The notes under the pieces: model-generated
Database searches by the model: none
Seen by the model: the letters and a program-made list of their open reading frames with translations, nothing else
Told to the model about the DNA's origin: nothing
In this document: positions 45,121 to 53,640 of the stretch, piece after piece
How positions within the stretch are numbered: position 1 is the first letter of the stretch
Layout of the letters: each line of letters starts with the position of its first letter
From: Comamonadaceae bacterium
GTDB taxonomy: Bacteria > Pseudomonadota > Gammaproteobacteria > Burkholderiales > Burkholderiaceae_C
Direction of reading: 5' to 3'
Assembly: GCA_015999985.1 (NCBI GenBank)
Contig: JAECRA010000021.1
Coordinates: 1-64,000 of the forward strand
DNA length: 64,000 nt
Translations under genes and position numbers: made by a program

Positions 45121-46190
45121 GCTCCAGCCCCTGTGCCGCCATATTGTGTGGCCACCCATTCCCGGTAAGAGCCGCTTTGCACACTCTGCACCCATTCAGG
45201 ATTTGCCAAGTACCACTGTACCGTTTTGCGAATACCGGTTTCAAAGGTTTCCGCCGGCTTCCAGCCGAGTTCGCGCTCAATCTTGCGCGCATCAATGGCG
45301 TAGCGGCGATCGTGGCCGGGCCGATCCGTGACGTGGGTGATCTGGGTGCGGTAGCTCTCGCCGTCATTGCGCGGGGAAAGCTCGTCGAGCAAGTCACACA
45401 CGATATGGACAATGCTCAGATTGGCTTTTTCATTCCAGCCGCCCACGTTGTAGGTCTCGCCCAAACGCCCGGCCTCCAGCACCCGCCGGATGGCACTGCA
45501 ATGGTCCTTGACGTAAAGCCAGTCACGTACCTGCTGTCCATCGCCGTAGACTGGCAAGGACTTTCCGGCCAGCGCGTTGACGATCATCAGCGGAATCAGC
45601 TTTTCGGGAAAGTGATACGGGCCGTAATTGTTGGAGCAATTAGTAGTTATTACCGGCAAGCCGTGTGTATGGTGCCATGCACGAACGAGGTGGTCACTGG
45701 CCGCCTTGCTGGCTGAATACGGGCTATTGGGCTCGTAGACATGGTCTTCCTTGAACGCCGGGGCATCGGGCGCCAAGGACCCGTAGACCTCGTCGGTGGA
45801 CACATGCAGAAAGCGAAATGCCGCCTTTTCAGGTTCGCCCAGACCCGCGTGGTATGACCGCGCGGCTTCGAGCAGTCGAAACGTACCCACGATGTTGGTG
45901 AAGATGAAGTCTTCAGCGCCGTGGATGGATCGATCCACGTGGCTTTCTGCCGCAAAGTTGACGATGGCCCGTGGGCGATGCTCTTTGAGCAGGCCATCTA
46001 ACAGCGCAGTGTCGCCAATATCACCTTGAACAAATAGATGGCGCGGATGGCCTTGCACTGAGGCAAGGTTGCCCAGGTTGCCGGCATAGGTCAATTTATC
46101 CAGATTGACCACTGGCTCATCGCTCCCAGCCAACCAGTCGAGAACGAAATTGGCGCCGATGAACCCGGCACCGCCGGTAACGAGAATCAT
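45117..46190 (-). CDS. rfbB: dTDP-glucose 4,6-dehydratase
   Basis: A 357-residue extended short-chain dehydrogenase producing dTDP-4-keto-6-deoxyglucose, the branch point used by both the rhamnose and 3-amino sugar routes here. Motifs are [10 protein letters not shown] near residue 6, HVSTDEVYG near 130, YSASKAASD (catalytic Tyr/Lys) near 160 and RDWLYVKDH near 225. It is the first gene of the ten-gene operon. The ATG at 46190 is chosen (MILVTGG) over a frame open to 46208. Confidence 0.98.
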   Translation of the reverse strand: MILVTGGAGFIGANFVLDWLAGSDEPVVNLDKLTYAGNLGNLASVQGHPRHLFVQGDIGDTALLDGLLKEHRPRAIVNFAAESHVDRSIHGAEDFIFTNIVGTFRLLEAARSYHAGLGEPEKAAFRFLHVSTDEVYGSLAPDAPAFKEDHVYEPNSPYSASKAASDHLVRAWHHTHGLPVITTNCSNNYGPYHFPEKLIPLMIVNALAGKSLPVYGDGQQVRDWLYVKDHCSAIRRVLEAGRLGETYNVGGWNEKANLSIVHIVCDLLDELSPRNDGESYRTQITHVTDRPGHDRRYAIDARKIERELGWKPAETFETGIRKTVQWYLANPEWVQSVQSGSYREWVATQYGGTGAGA

Positions 46191-46424
46191 AAATGTATGC
46201 CCCAACACAGCGAGCGCTACCCTGCGATACTATGCAAATATGGCTTTGGCCCGGGATGCATAGTACGGAGCGGTTGCCGCCGTACAGTGTGATGTAAAGC
46301 GAGCAATTATTTCATGTTCCGGGAAAGGCCCGGCGCGATAATCCCAGGTTGATGCCATCGCGTCATTCGCTTCCACCCGCACAGGACGGCCTCCGCATTG
46401 TGCGCAAGCGCAGGAGATTCACCC

Positions 46425-46895
46425 ATGGTCACGAGAAAATCAGGCTCTACACCCTCCAACGAGGACCCGCAATTCCCTGAGGGAGCCGCCTCCGAGACGG
46501 ACGCCGGCGACGCTGCCCACCAAAATATATGGTTGGCGGGCCTGGGTGCTTTCGCCAAGGCTCAGGCCGAGGGAACGAAAGCCTTCGAGGCTCTGGTCAA
46601 CGACGGCATCTCCATGCAGCGCAAGACGCAGGCCATAGCGCAGGAGCGCATGAGCGAAGCTACGCAGCGCATTGAAGAACTGGCTTCGCGTGCAGGCAGC
46701 GCGGCCACCGACCGCTGGGATAAGCTAGAAGGCATCTTTGAACAACGGGTGGCACGGGCGCTGGAGCGGCTGGGTTTGCCAACCGCCGCAGACCTGGAGC
46801 GGCTGTCCGAACGTCTGGACGCCCTGGAAAGGGCCAACGAGACCGACAAGACGTCGGCTGCCAAAACGCCGGGCAGGAGTCGCCAAAAGGATTAG
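46425..46895 (+). CDS. Phasin-type polyhydroxyalkanoate granule protein (PhaF/PhaI-like)
   Basis: A 156-residue helical protein with the phasin signature NIWLAGLGAFAKAQAEGTKAFEALVNDG (about residues 34-61), an extended coiled coil (about 62-140) and a Lys/Arg-rich end. It probably coats polyhydroxyalkanoate granules. The ATG at 46425 has a CAGGAGA ribosome site eight bases upstream. It is divergent from rfbB. No PHA synthase is encoded in the window, so the granule role rests on family resemblance. The TAG stop merges into a hairpin. Confidence 0.87.
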   Translation: MVTRKSGSTPSNEDPQFPEGAASETDAGDAAHQNIWLAGLGAFAKAQAEGTKAFEALVNDGISMQRKTQAIAQERMSEATQRIEELASRAGSAATDRWDKLEGIFEQRVARALERLGLPTAADLERLSERLDALERANETDKTSAAKTPGRSRQKD

Positions 46896-46913
46896 GGCGG
46901 TTTAAGACGCCCT
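46894..46913 (+). terminator. Hairpin overlapping phasin stop codon
   Basis: AGGGCG paired with CGCCCT across an 8-base loop. The first AG belongs to the TAG stop codon of the phasin gene, as in the similar TAGGGCG gene ends at 3383 and 62717. There is no U-run, so it may stabilise the 3' end rather than terminate. Confidence 0.5.
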
Positions 46914-46996
46914 GATGACCCGGTCCTAGTATCGAGTTTTGAAAGACACCCGCAACCAATGGCCACAAGCGTGGCCTAGATTCTCATACGCGTATC

Positions 46997-48238
46997 TTGC
47001 CTGCAGCCACTATTCACTCTTTGTCCCACGATCCTCAACAGCGGCGCCTCCTGATATGCACGGCGGTAGCACTCGCGGTGCACGTTTTGCTGATTGTCGG
47101 CTTACCACGCTGGGGAAATGTCGGCCGTCCTGGCCTGGGCACCAGCACTCTTGTCACGCGCATGATTGGCCCCACGGCCCCCGAGCAAAAGGCCGAAGCG
47201 CCTGAGCTTGCGCCCGCCCCCGTGCCCACGCCCCCGCAAGAGCAGCCTGCAGAACCGGAAAGGCCAGTTGAACCTCAAGCCACTCCAGTAACGAAGCCTA
47301 CCGAGCCGACCAACGCCAGAGCGGCAGCGCCCAAGACGCCTTCCGAGAAGAAGGAAACCAGCAAACCCGTGCCCGTGACACCTCCACCCAGTGGCGCTAC
47401 GGGGTCGGTCGGCGCAGGCTCGGATCAAGAGCCGTCCATCCTTTCCATGGCGCCCCCGCCGCAGTTCGCCCCGTTCCCCCCGGCGATGCCGATCGAGCTC
47501 AGACCGACGGATGCTGACGCTGCCACTGCGCGGGCCAGCATCAAGAGCGCAGGTGACGCACCGGTTTTAGTGCCGCAGTCCGCCCAAATTACCTACAAAG
47601 CGACAGGCACCGTAGGTGGAGCGCCTGTGGATGTGCCTTCCCGGCTGCTCTGGAGGCACGACGGGACTTTTTACGAATCGCAGTGGGTCTTCTATCAGGT
47701 CAAGATTGGTGAACAGACCCGCAATGCCAATGGCTTGATAACTCCGCAAGGACTGGCTCCGCTGGCCGCTTCGCTTCGCACAAACGGCTTCGCTAGCATG
47801 AAATTCGATCACCCCGGTGAACGCCTGAATTTCGCGCCCGAGGTTTCGGAATGGAAAATCCTTCCAGGCACCCAGGACCGCTTGAGTCTGATCGTCCAGT
47901 TGGGGTCGTTGATTGCCGCCGACCCCAAACGCTACCCGCCAGGCAGCACCATCACATTGCCCATTGCCGCCCCAAATCCGCCTTCGGTGCTCGAATGGTC
48001 GTTCGTGGTTGGTCCGGAAGAGCAAACCATAGAGGGCCTAGACGGAAAACCGCTGCGTACCATTCACTTGACGCATGAGCCTGCACAACCCACCGATGCT
48101 CGGATGGAGCTCTGGCTTGCGCCGTCCCTGGAATACTTGCCTGCGCGCATTCAGGTCACCGAGTCCAATGGAGACCTGCTCGACTTCGTCGTGCAGCAGG
48201 CTTTCGGAGTACAGGTGCAGAGGCCCATACCGAAGTAA
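46997..48238 (+). CDS. DUF3108 domain-containing envelope protein
   Basis: A 413-residue protein. Residues about 18-36 form a membrane anchor, followed by a Pro/Glu/Lys-rich linker (about 55-165, TonB-like in composition) and a DUF3108 domain (about 195-412). The domain is thought to be a lipocalin-like beta structure in the periplasm; its function is unknown. The only start that keeps the anchor is TTG 46997, since no ATG or GTG occurs upstream of it in frame. Two tandem repeats follow its stop codon. Confidence 0.85.
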   Translation: MPAATIHSLSHDPQQRRLLICTAVALAVHVLLIVGLPRWGNVGRPGLGTSTLVTRMIGPTAPEQKAEAPELAPAPVPTPPQEQPAEPERPVEPQATPVTKPTEPTNARAAAPKTPSEKKETSKPVPVTPPPSGATGSVGAGSDQEPSILSMAPPPQFAPFPPAMPIELRPTDADAATARASIKSAGDAPVLVPQSAQITYKATGTVGGAPVDVPSRLLWRHDGTFYESQWVFYQVKIGEQTRNANGLITPQGLAPLAASLRTNGFASMKFDHPGERLNFAPEVSEWKILPGTQDRLSLIVQLGSLIAADPKRYPPGSTITLPIAAPNPPSVLEWSFVVGPEEQTIEGLDGKPLRTIHLTHEPAQPTDARMELWLAPSLEYLPARIQVTESNGDLLDFVVQQAFGVQVQRPIPK

Positions 48239-48240
48239 GC

Positions 48241-48467
48241 TCCCCCCTGAGTCGCTGCGCGCCTTCCCCCCTGAGGGGGGACGCAACCAGCGGCCGGGCG
48301 GAGCCCGCTCCGCGGTCACCCCGCTTGGCCTGCTCCGCGGCCGTCTGGTCAAGATACCCCCCTGAGGCGCTACGCGCCTTCCCCCTTGGGGGGACGCAAC
48401 CAGCGGCCGGGCAAAGCCCGCTCCGCGGTCACCCCGCATGGCCTGCTCCGCGGCCGTCTGATCTAGA
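48241..48467. repeat. Tandem pair of ~113-bp intergenic repeat units
   Basis: Two direct units at about 48241-48356 and 48357-48467 differ at only a few positions. Each begins with CCCCTGAG...GCGCCTTCCCCC, contains GGACGCAACCAGCGGCCGGG, then CCCGCTCCGCGGTCACCCCGC and TGGCCTGCTCCGCGGCCGTC. Inverted partial units occur at 56463-56636. Nothing coding is seen from 48239 to the start of the next gene. Too few and too long to be CRISPR. This is probably a family of intergenic repeats typical of the species. Confidence 0.85.
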
Positions 48468-48644
48468 TGGTGTGGGTGCGGGGTCCTTGCCGCACGGAGA
48501 AGCGCGGGGCAGTGGAGAAGGGGCGCCGCAGGATGGTGTTTTGTCGTGATCTATGCCTTCGCGTAACATGATGAAAACGGGATAAGCACGACGTCCAGCA
48601 AAAACATGTCCGCTTGCTATCCGCCATCAAAAATAAAACAGCAT

Positions 48645-50477
48645 ATGGACGAGACAAAAAAGATCCCCCGCGCTCGCTGGGTAGCGAAGTGTGCAGTGCT
48701 AGGTGCGGTACTGCTCACAATGGCTGGGCAGACGCAAGCAGCCATCTGCTATGCCGGCCCTCTTCCCAGCGGCAACGGTAGTGGCAGCGGTTGGGCGAAC
48801 GCGACCTCGTTGGCCAGCGCGCTCGCCAATACCCAGTGCAGCGACATTCGCATTCGGCAGGGCGTCTACACCGCCACCCCTTTTCTCATTGACCGCCCCT
48901 TGACCCTGCGCGGCGGCTATACAGGCGCCACTCCTGCCAACCCCGAAGCGCGCAGTCCCGATGCCAGCCTGACCACACTCGATGGGCAGGGCGCGAGGCG
49001 TGTGTTGCTCGTGGACGGCACCACCGCGAACGGCCCCCTCACCAACAGCACCTTGCTTGACGGCTTCAGCATCGTCAACGGAAATGCCTCAGCGGACTCC
49101 GGGGGCGGCCTGTACTGCGACGGCACTGGCCCCGGCAGTGTTTGCAGTCCGGTGCTAAACAACATCGTGTTCAAGAACAATCAAGCCGAACTCGGCGGCG
49201 CACAATTCAACGACGGCACCCACGGCACCAGTAGCCCGACGTTGACGAATGTCACGTTCACGGGAAACTCTGCGTCCATAGGAGGCGGACTTCTCAACAG
49301 GGGTGAGCACGGCACCAGCAGCCCAGCACTCACCAACGTCACATTCACGAGCAATGTGGCCGGCATTCAAGGTGGCGCCATGAGCAACGAAGGGGCGGAC
49401 GGAGTCAGCAGCCCCCTCCTCGTCAACGTCACATTCGCGAATAACGAAGCGGGCGAGAGTGGCGGCGCACTGCTGAATCAAGCCGTTGGGAGCGGCATCA
49501 GCAGCCCCACGCTCAATAATGTCACTTTCGCTGGTAACTCCGCGGTAGACAGCGGCGGCGCACTGGTGAATCTAGGCATCGCAGGAGGTACCAGCAGCCC
49601 CACCCTCACCAACGCCACCTTCACGAACAACATGGCTTCCAACGGCGGAGCCATGTTGAATGCGGGTTTGGGTGGCGGCGTTAGCAGCCCCTCCCTCACC
49701 AATGTCACCTTCACTGGCAACACGGCCGACACCGGTGGTGCTATTTTCAGCGTGAGTGATGTCCAGCCCAGCACACCTTTAGTTCGTAACTCTGTGTTCT
49801 GGGGCAACATGTCGAGTGGGCCCGGTCCGCAAGTAGCGGGCTCCGGCACCTCTGTCACTACTTTGAACAATGTCCTGTTCGAAGGAGCTTGCGTCAGCGG
49901 CTCCAACCTCATCTGCTCAGGAACGCAAATCTCCAGCGATCCCGGGCTAGGCCCACTGCAAAACAATGGCGGCCCTACTCTCACAAGAATGCCCCCCGAA
50001 GGCAGCTCTGCACTCGGACAGGGTGCCACCTGCCCGGCAACCGACCAACGCGGCGCAGCACGCCCACCGAATGGGTGCGATCTGGGGGCCGTGCAACGTC
50101 GCCTGGGTTCAGCGGTCTTGAGCATTACGGTCGACGGAGCCGGCTATGGCACCGTCACCGGTGGAATTGATTCCTGCGCGTCCACCACCGACCACTGCAC
50201 CGCGACCTATGCAGCAGAAGATCAGCCACTTTACGCGACCCTCACAGCGACACCCGCCAGCGGCTACCAGTTCAGTGGCTGGAGCGGCGCGTGTACCCAC
50301 ACCGCAGGTGCTTGCACAGTAGCGATGGACCAGGCGCGCAGCCTGACGGCGCAATTCACGGCCAAGCAAGTACCCAGCCTCCAGGCAGTGCCTTCCTTGG
50401 GCCAATGGGGACTCGCGGTACTTTCGGCTGGTATTTTTTTCCTGGGGGCGATAAGACGGCGAAAGCACTCGATTTGA
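48645..50477 (+). CDS. IPTL-CTERM surface protein with beta-helix repeats
   Basis: A 610-residue exported protein. A signal peptide (about 1-33) is followed by about six tandem units of 30-31 residues (about 180-365; pattern GGALxNxG...SSPTLTNVTFTGN), predicted to form a right-handed beta-helix, then a choice-of-anchor Q segment (LGPLQNNGGPTLT ... DQRGAARP ... CDLGAV, about 428-485), an InlB-like beta repeat (about 490-575) and a C-terminal sorting signal VPSLGQWGL plus membrane segment and RRRK (about 582-610). This is an IPTL-CTERM variant, normally processed by exosortase H. ATG 48645 fits the signal peptide better than ATG 48606. Confidence 0.9.
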   Translation: MDETKKIPRARWVAKCAVLGAVLLTMAGQTQAAICYAGPLPSGNGSGSGWANATSLASALANTQCSDIRIRQGVYTATPFLIDRPLTLRGGYTGATPANPEARSPDASLTTLDGQGARRVLLVDGTTANGPLTNSTLLDGFSIVNGNASADSGGGLYCDGTGPGSVCSPVLNNIVFKNNQAELGGAQFNDGTHGTSSPTLTNVTFTGNSASIGGGLLNRGEHGTSSPALTNVTFTSNVAGIQGGAMSNEGADGVSSPLLVNVTFANNEAGESGGALLNQAVGSGISSPTLNNVTFAGNSAVDSGGALVNLGIAGGTSSPTLTNATFTNNMASNGGAMLNAGLGGGVSSPSLTNVTFTGNTADTGGAIFSVSDVQPSTPLVRNSVFWGNMSSGPGPQVAGSGTSVTTLNNVLFEGACVSGSNLICSGTQISSDPGLGPLQNNGGPTLTRMPPEGSSALGQGATCPATDQRGAARPPNGCDLGAVQRRLGSAVLSITVDGAGYGTVTGGIDSCASTTDHCTATYAAEDQPLYATLTATPASGYQFSGWSGACTHTAGACTVAMDQARSLTAQFTAKQVPSLQAVPSLGQWGLAVLSAGIFFLGAIRRRKHSI

Positions 50478-50575
50478 AGCGTGTTTATGATCCAGTCAAA
50501 ACACATTCATCGCGAGCCACTTCAATGCATGCATTGAAGTGGCAGGAGACAACGACAATCGAATGGAGATAAGAG

Positions 50576-51250
50576 ATGGCCAAGAAAGCGCCCCGACGCA
50601 CCGCCGAGCGCATCCTGCTGACCACGCTTGATCTGTTCAACCGCTATGGCGAGCCCAACGTCTCCACCACGATGATCTCGTCGGAGCTGAACATCAGCCC
50701 CGGAAACCTGTACTACCACTTTCCTTCGAAGGAGGAGCTGATCAACACATTGTTCGAGCAGTTCGAAACCGAACTGCTCGAATTGCTGGGCGCTGCCGAA
50801 GGCGTGCGAGATGTAGAAGACACCTGGTTCTTCCTGCATTCGCTTTTCGAGATGATCTGGCAGCACCGGTTTTTATACCGTGACCTGAACCACCTGCTTT
50901 CGCGCAACCGACGCCTGGAAACGCACTTTCCCGTCATCCTGATGCGCAAGCGGACAGCCGTGCGCGCCATTCTCGACACACTGGTCGACGGACAGGATCG
51001 CGTGCATGTCACGCTCGAGGAAGATAAGACGCGAAACGCAGCGGCTGCAACCATGGTGGTGGTTCTGACCTATTGGCTGAGCTATGAATACGTGCTCAAT
51101 CCTCGTAGCGCCATGGAGCCAGCCAATGCCCAGGATGCCTTGCTGCGCGGCGCGCACCATGTCATGAGCATGTTGGCACCTTACTTGCAAGAGGATGCAC
51201 GCGCCCATTTGTTGGCCCTAATTTCTGCCTATGATGCAAAAGACATCTGA
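50576..51250 (+). CDS. TetR/AcrR family transcriptional regulator
   Basis: A 224-residue repressor with a TetR helix-turn-helix (about 8-55: RILLTTLDLFNRYGEPNVSTTMISSELNISPGNLYYHFPSKEELI) and a helical ligand domain. A GGAG ribosome site precedes ATG 50576. The next gene (TPR protein) begins 3 bases after its stop and the acyl-CoA-binding protein is further on, so a ligand such as an acyl-CoA is plausible but unproven. Confidence 0.93.
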   Translation: MAKKAPRRTAERILLTTLDLFNRYGEPNVSTTMISSELNISPGNLYYHFPSKEELINTLFEQFETELLELLGAAEGVRDVEDTWFFLHSLFEMIWQHRFLYRDLNHLLSRNRRLETHFPVILMRKRTAVRAILDTLVDGQDRVHVTLEEDKTRNAAAATMVVVLTYWLSYEYVLNPRSAMEPANAQDALLRGAHHVMSMLAPYLQEDARAHLLALISAYDAKDI

Positions 51251-51253
51251 GAC

Positions 51254-52021
51254 ATGACAGCCCTACCCTCCCACGCCTGCGAACAATTCTTCGATGGCAG
51301 CACACTGCCGGCGCAGTGGCAGCGCTTGCATGTGCTCGATTGCGAGCCCCTGCCCCAGCAACCGGAAGTACTACAGGGCTGGGCGTTGCTGCACACGGGT
51401 GATTTCGAGAAAGCAGAACTTGCGGGCCTGTCTGCGGGGCTCAGCGGCATATCGCTCGCCAATCGCGCTGCCTCTGCCTATGCCACCTTGATAGAGCCGC
51501 GAGAGAAGGCTCGCCTGGATCTGTTCCAGCGCATCCACGCGCGTGCTCACGCTCACGCGCTTGAAGAACCCAACAACCCCAATGCCTGGTTTTGGCAAGG
51601 CTATGCCCTTACGCGGTATAGCCAAGGCATACATGTAGCGCGCGCGCTCGCCCAAGGCCTTGGCGCACAGATTCTCACGGCGCTTCAAAAAGCCCTGGCG
51701 CTCGCGCCCAATCATGTTTATGCGCATGTCACTTTGGGTATGTTCCATGCCGAGGTCATCGAGAAAGTCGGCGCCCTGATAGCAGCCATGACCTATGGGG
51801 CAAAAGCCGAAACTTCTCGTGCACATTTTCGCGAAGCCTTGCGATTGGCGCCTGACTCGGCGGCCGTCATGGTCAGCTATGCAGACGCGCTGGTCGCCAT
51901 GGAGGGCGAAGCACAACTAACTGAAGCCACGCGCTTGTATGAGCAGGCGGCCAGCACGCCACCACGCGACGCCGTCGAGCGCCTGTGGGTTGAACTGGCG
52001 CGAGCAGGACTTGCACTTTAG
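51254..52021 (+). CDS. Tetratricopeptide-repeat-like cytoplasmic protein
   Basis: A 255-residue helical protein without signal peptide. Helix pairs such as NPNAWFWQGYALTRYSQG, ILTALQKALALAPNHVYAHVTLGMFHAE and AHFREALRLAPDSAAVMVSYADALVA are TPR-like. The function is unknown. It starts 3 bases after the TetR stop codon and is surely cotranscribed with it. The acyl-CoA-binding protein gene follows 96 bases on. Confidence 0.82.
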   Translation: MTALPSHACEQFFDGSTLPAQWQRLHVLDCEPLPQQPEVLQGWALLHTGDFEKAELAGLSAGLSGISLANRAASAYATLIEPREKARLDLFQRIHARAHAHALEEPNNPNAWFWQGYALTRYSQGIHVARALAQGLGAQILTALQKALALAPNHVYAHVTLGMFHAEVIEKVGALIAAMTYGAKAETSRAHFREALRLAPDSAAVMVSYADALVAMEGEAQLTEATRLYEQAASTPPRDAVERLWVELARAGLAL

Positions 52022-52117
52022 TCCTGCCAAAACGGCAAGACGCAGGGTTTTCGAGAGACGAGCGATGACGAGCCTCGCGTATATTGGCGTCCTTAAGAAT
52101 CCTTTGAATATCCCAGC

Positions 52118-52378
52118 ATGTCTGACCTCAAAACCCGCTTCGAAGAAGCCGTCGCCAACTCCAAGACTCTGAGCTCCCGCCCGGACAATGTCACGCTGCT
52201 GCGGATATATGCGCTCTACAAACAAGCTAGCCAAGGTGACAATGAAGAAGCCAAGCCAGGCTTTGCCGACCTGGTAGCACGCGCCAAGTGGGATGCGTGG
52301 AAAAAACTGGAAGACACCTCCGCTGATGACGCCATGCAGCAGTACATCGATCTGATCGAAGAGTTGCGCCAAGGCTGA
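52118..52378 (+). CDS. Acyl-CoA-binding protein
   Basis: An 86-residue four-helix acyl-CoA-binding protein (ACBP). Conserved residues include the LLRIYALYKQASQGD segment and AKWDAWKKLEDTSADDAMQQYIDLIEEL. It buffers long-chain acyl-CoA in the cytoplasm. ATG 52118 gives the standard length. Such proteins are common in eukaryotes and scattered in bacteria; here it follows a TetR/TPR gene pair. Confidence 0.95.
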   Translation: MSDLKTRFEEAVANSKTLSSRPDNVTLLRIYALYKQASQGDNEEAKPGFADLVARAKWDAWKKLEDTSADDAMQQYIDLIEELRQG

Positions 52379-52408
52379 ATGCCAGCTTGAGCGTTGGGCG
52401 CTGAAGAA

Positions 52409-53536
52409 TCAACGCAGCAGGTCCTTCAGCTTGCGGCGCCGCTCTTGCTTTGGTTGAGCGGCCAGTTCGGCCACAGCGGCATGAAAACGCGCCCAGTCGC
52501 CACCACCCTGCGCGAACAAGGCTTCAAAACCAGGCACCAATTCGTCGTAAATGGCCTGCAAACCAAAACTGGCGTTATTGGCCTGCTCGACCCAGCGGTC
52601 GTAGCCACTGAAGGGCGTACCGGCAGCTTCCCACTTTTGCTTCAGTTGCGCATAGCGATCGCGAAAACGTAGCATGACTTCGTTCTTAGCCGTCAGCGGG
52701 TCGCCAGCGCCTTCTGCCAAGGCCGGCTTTCTCTCAAACGCTTTTTCCAATTCTCCACGCGTCTGGAGGGTCAGCGCTCGAAAGGCTCGGCGGCGATCGT
52801 TGAAGGCCGCGTAATCGCGCCGCGCTGCCTCACTGGCTTCAGTAGCCAGCCAGCGGGCCACGCCCAGCCTTTCGACCGCCGTGGCATACGATTCATTGAA
52901 CATGGTGTCGTCATCTACATAGACCACCTGGTGCGCCAGTTCATGAAAGATCATGCGAGCCAACTCACCCTCAGGGTAACGGATGAAGGTTGAAAGCAGC
53001 GGATCACCTCCCATCCAATTGAGCCAACCGAGGGTGGAATAGGCGGGCACACCGTAGACGGCCACTTCCAGCCCCTCCTGCTGGCGAAGCTGGTCTCCCA
53101 ACTGACGTGCCTCAGCTTCATCGTAGTAGCCTCTGTACCCGACACAGCCCACGAAGGGAAAACACCAGGTTTTAAGAACCAATGAATCGGCAGGCGCAGC
53201 AGCGACGCTCCAAACCGCAGCACTGCGCTTGAGATCTGCGTAGCGGTGGTAGCTGGCGTTGTCAGGCAATGCAAGTTCAGCGGAGGCGAACGCCCTCATA
53301 CGCCGGGCCAGCTCAAGCCGGGGACGAAGATCGGCCGGTGTGGCGGGGTCCGACAGCCAATCATCCAAGGGCCTGGCCGCATGCATGAGCGAGAGATGCC
53401 CTTGGATGGACTGGGCGTAGTAGGACACCGACGAGCAGCCCGCGAGCACCAACGCCACGAGCACCATGCTCGCTCGCTTGAACTGATTGTGCACAAGAGC
53501 GAGGCTGCCCCATGCTTCGATTTTCTGAATCGCCAT
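52409..53536 (-). CDS. Predicted aminopeptidase lipoprotein (zinc peptidase)
   Basis: A 375-residue lipoprotein of the PF10023 putative aminopeptidase family. The lipobox LVLAGCSS lies near residues 30-37, unusually far in because of a 20-residue N-terminal lead that may be over-extended (an internal ATG near residue 24 is an alternative). The zinc site is FHELAHQ (HExxH) with NESYAT downstream providing the glutamate ligand. The FPFVGCVGYRGYYDEAEA segment is a family mark. It is convergent with the acyl-CoA-binding gene and has no functional link visible. Confidence 0.88.
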   Translation of the reverse strand: MAIQKIEAWGSLALVHNQFKRASMVLVALVLAGCSSVSYYAQSIQGHLSLMHAARPLDDWLSDPATPADLRPRLELARRMRAFASAELALPDNASYHRYADLKRSAAVWSVAAAPADSLVLKTWCFPFVGCVGYRGYYDEAEARQLGDQLRQQEGLEVAVYGVPAYSTLGWLNWMGGDPLLSTFIRYPEGELARMIFHELAHQVVYVDDDTMFNESYATAVERLGVARWLATEASEAARRDYAAFNDRRRAFRALTLQTRGELEKAFERKPALAEGAGDPLTAKNEVMLRFRDRYAQLKQKWEAAGTPFSGYDRWVEQANNASFGLQAIYDELVPGFEALFAQGGGDWARFHAAVAELAAQPKQERRRKLKDLLR

Positions 53537-53640
53537 GGTCTGGAAGTTTCAGCGAAAAAGGCTCGCCCGACCATTATCCCTGCATGCTCTCATGAGTGAC
53601 CCTGATGCGAAATCGATCCATACGGGCTAGACTGGCGCCT

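Noticed and set aside
48241-48467. Possible CRISPR array
   Set aside because: Only two units of about 113 bp with no spacers of regular length and no cas genes nearby.
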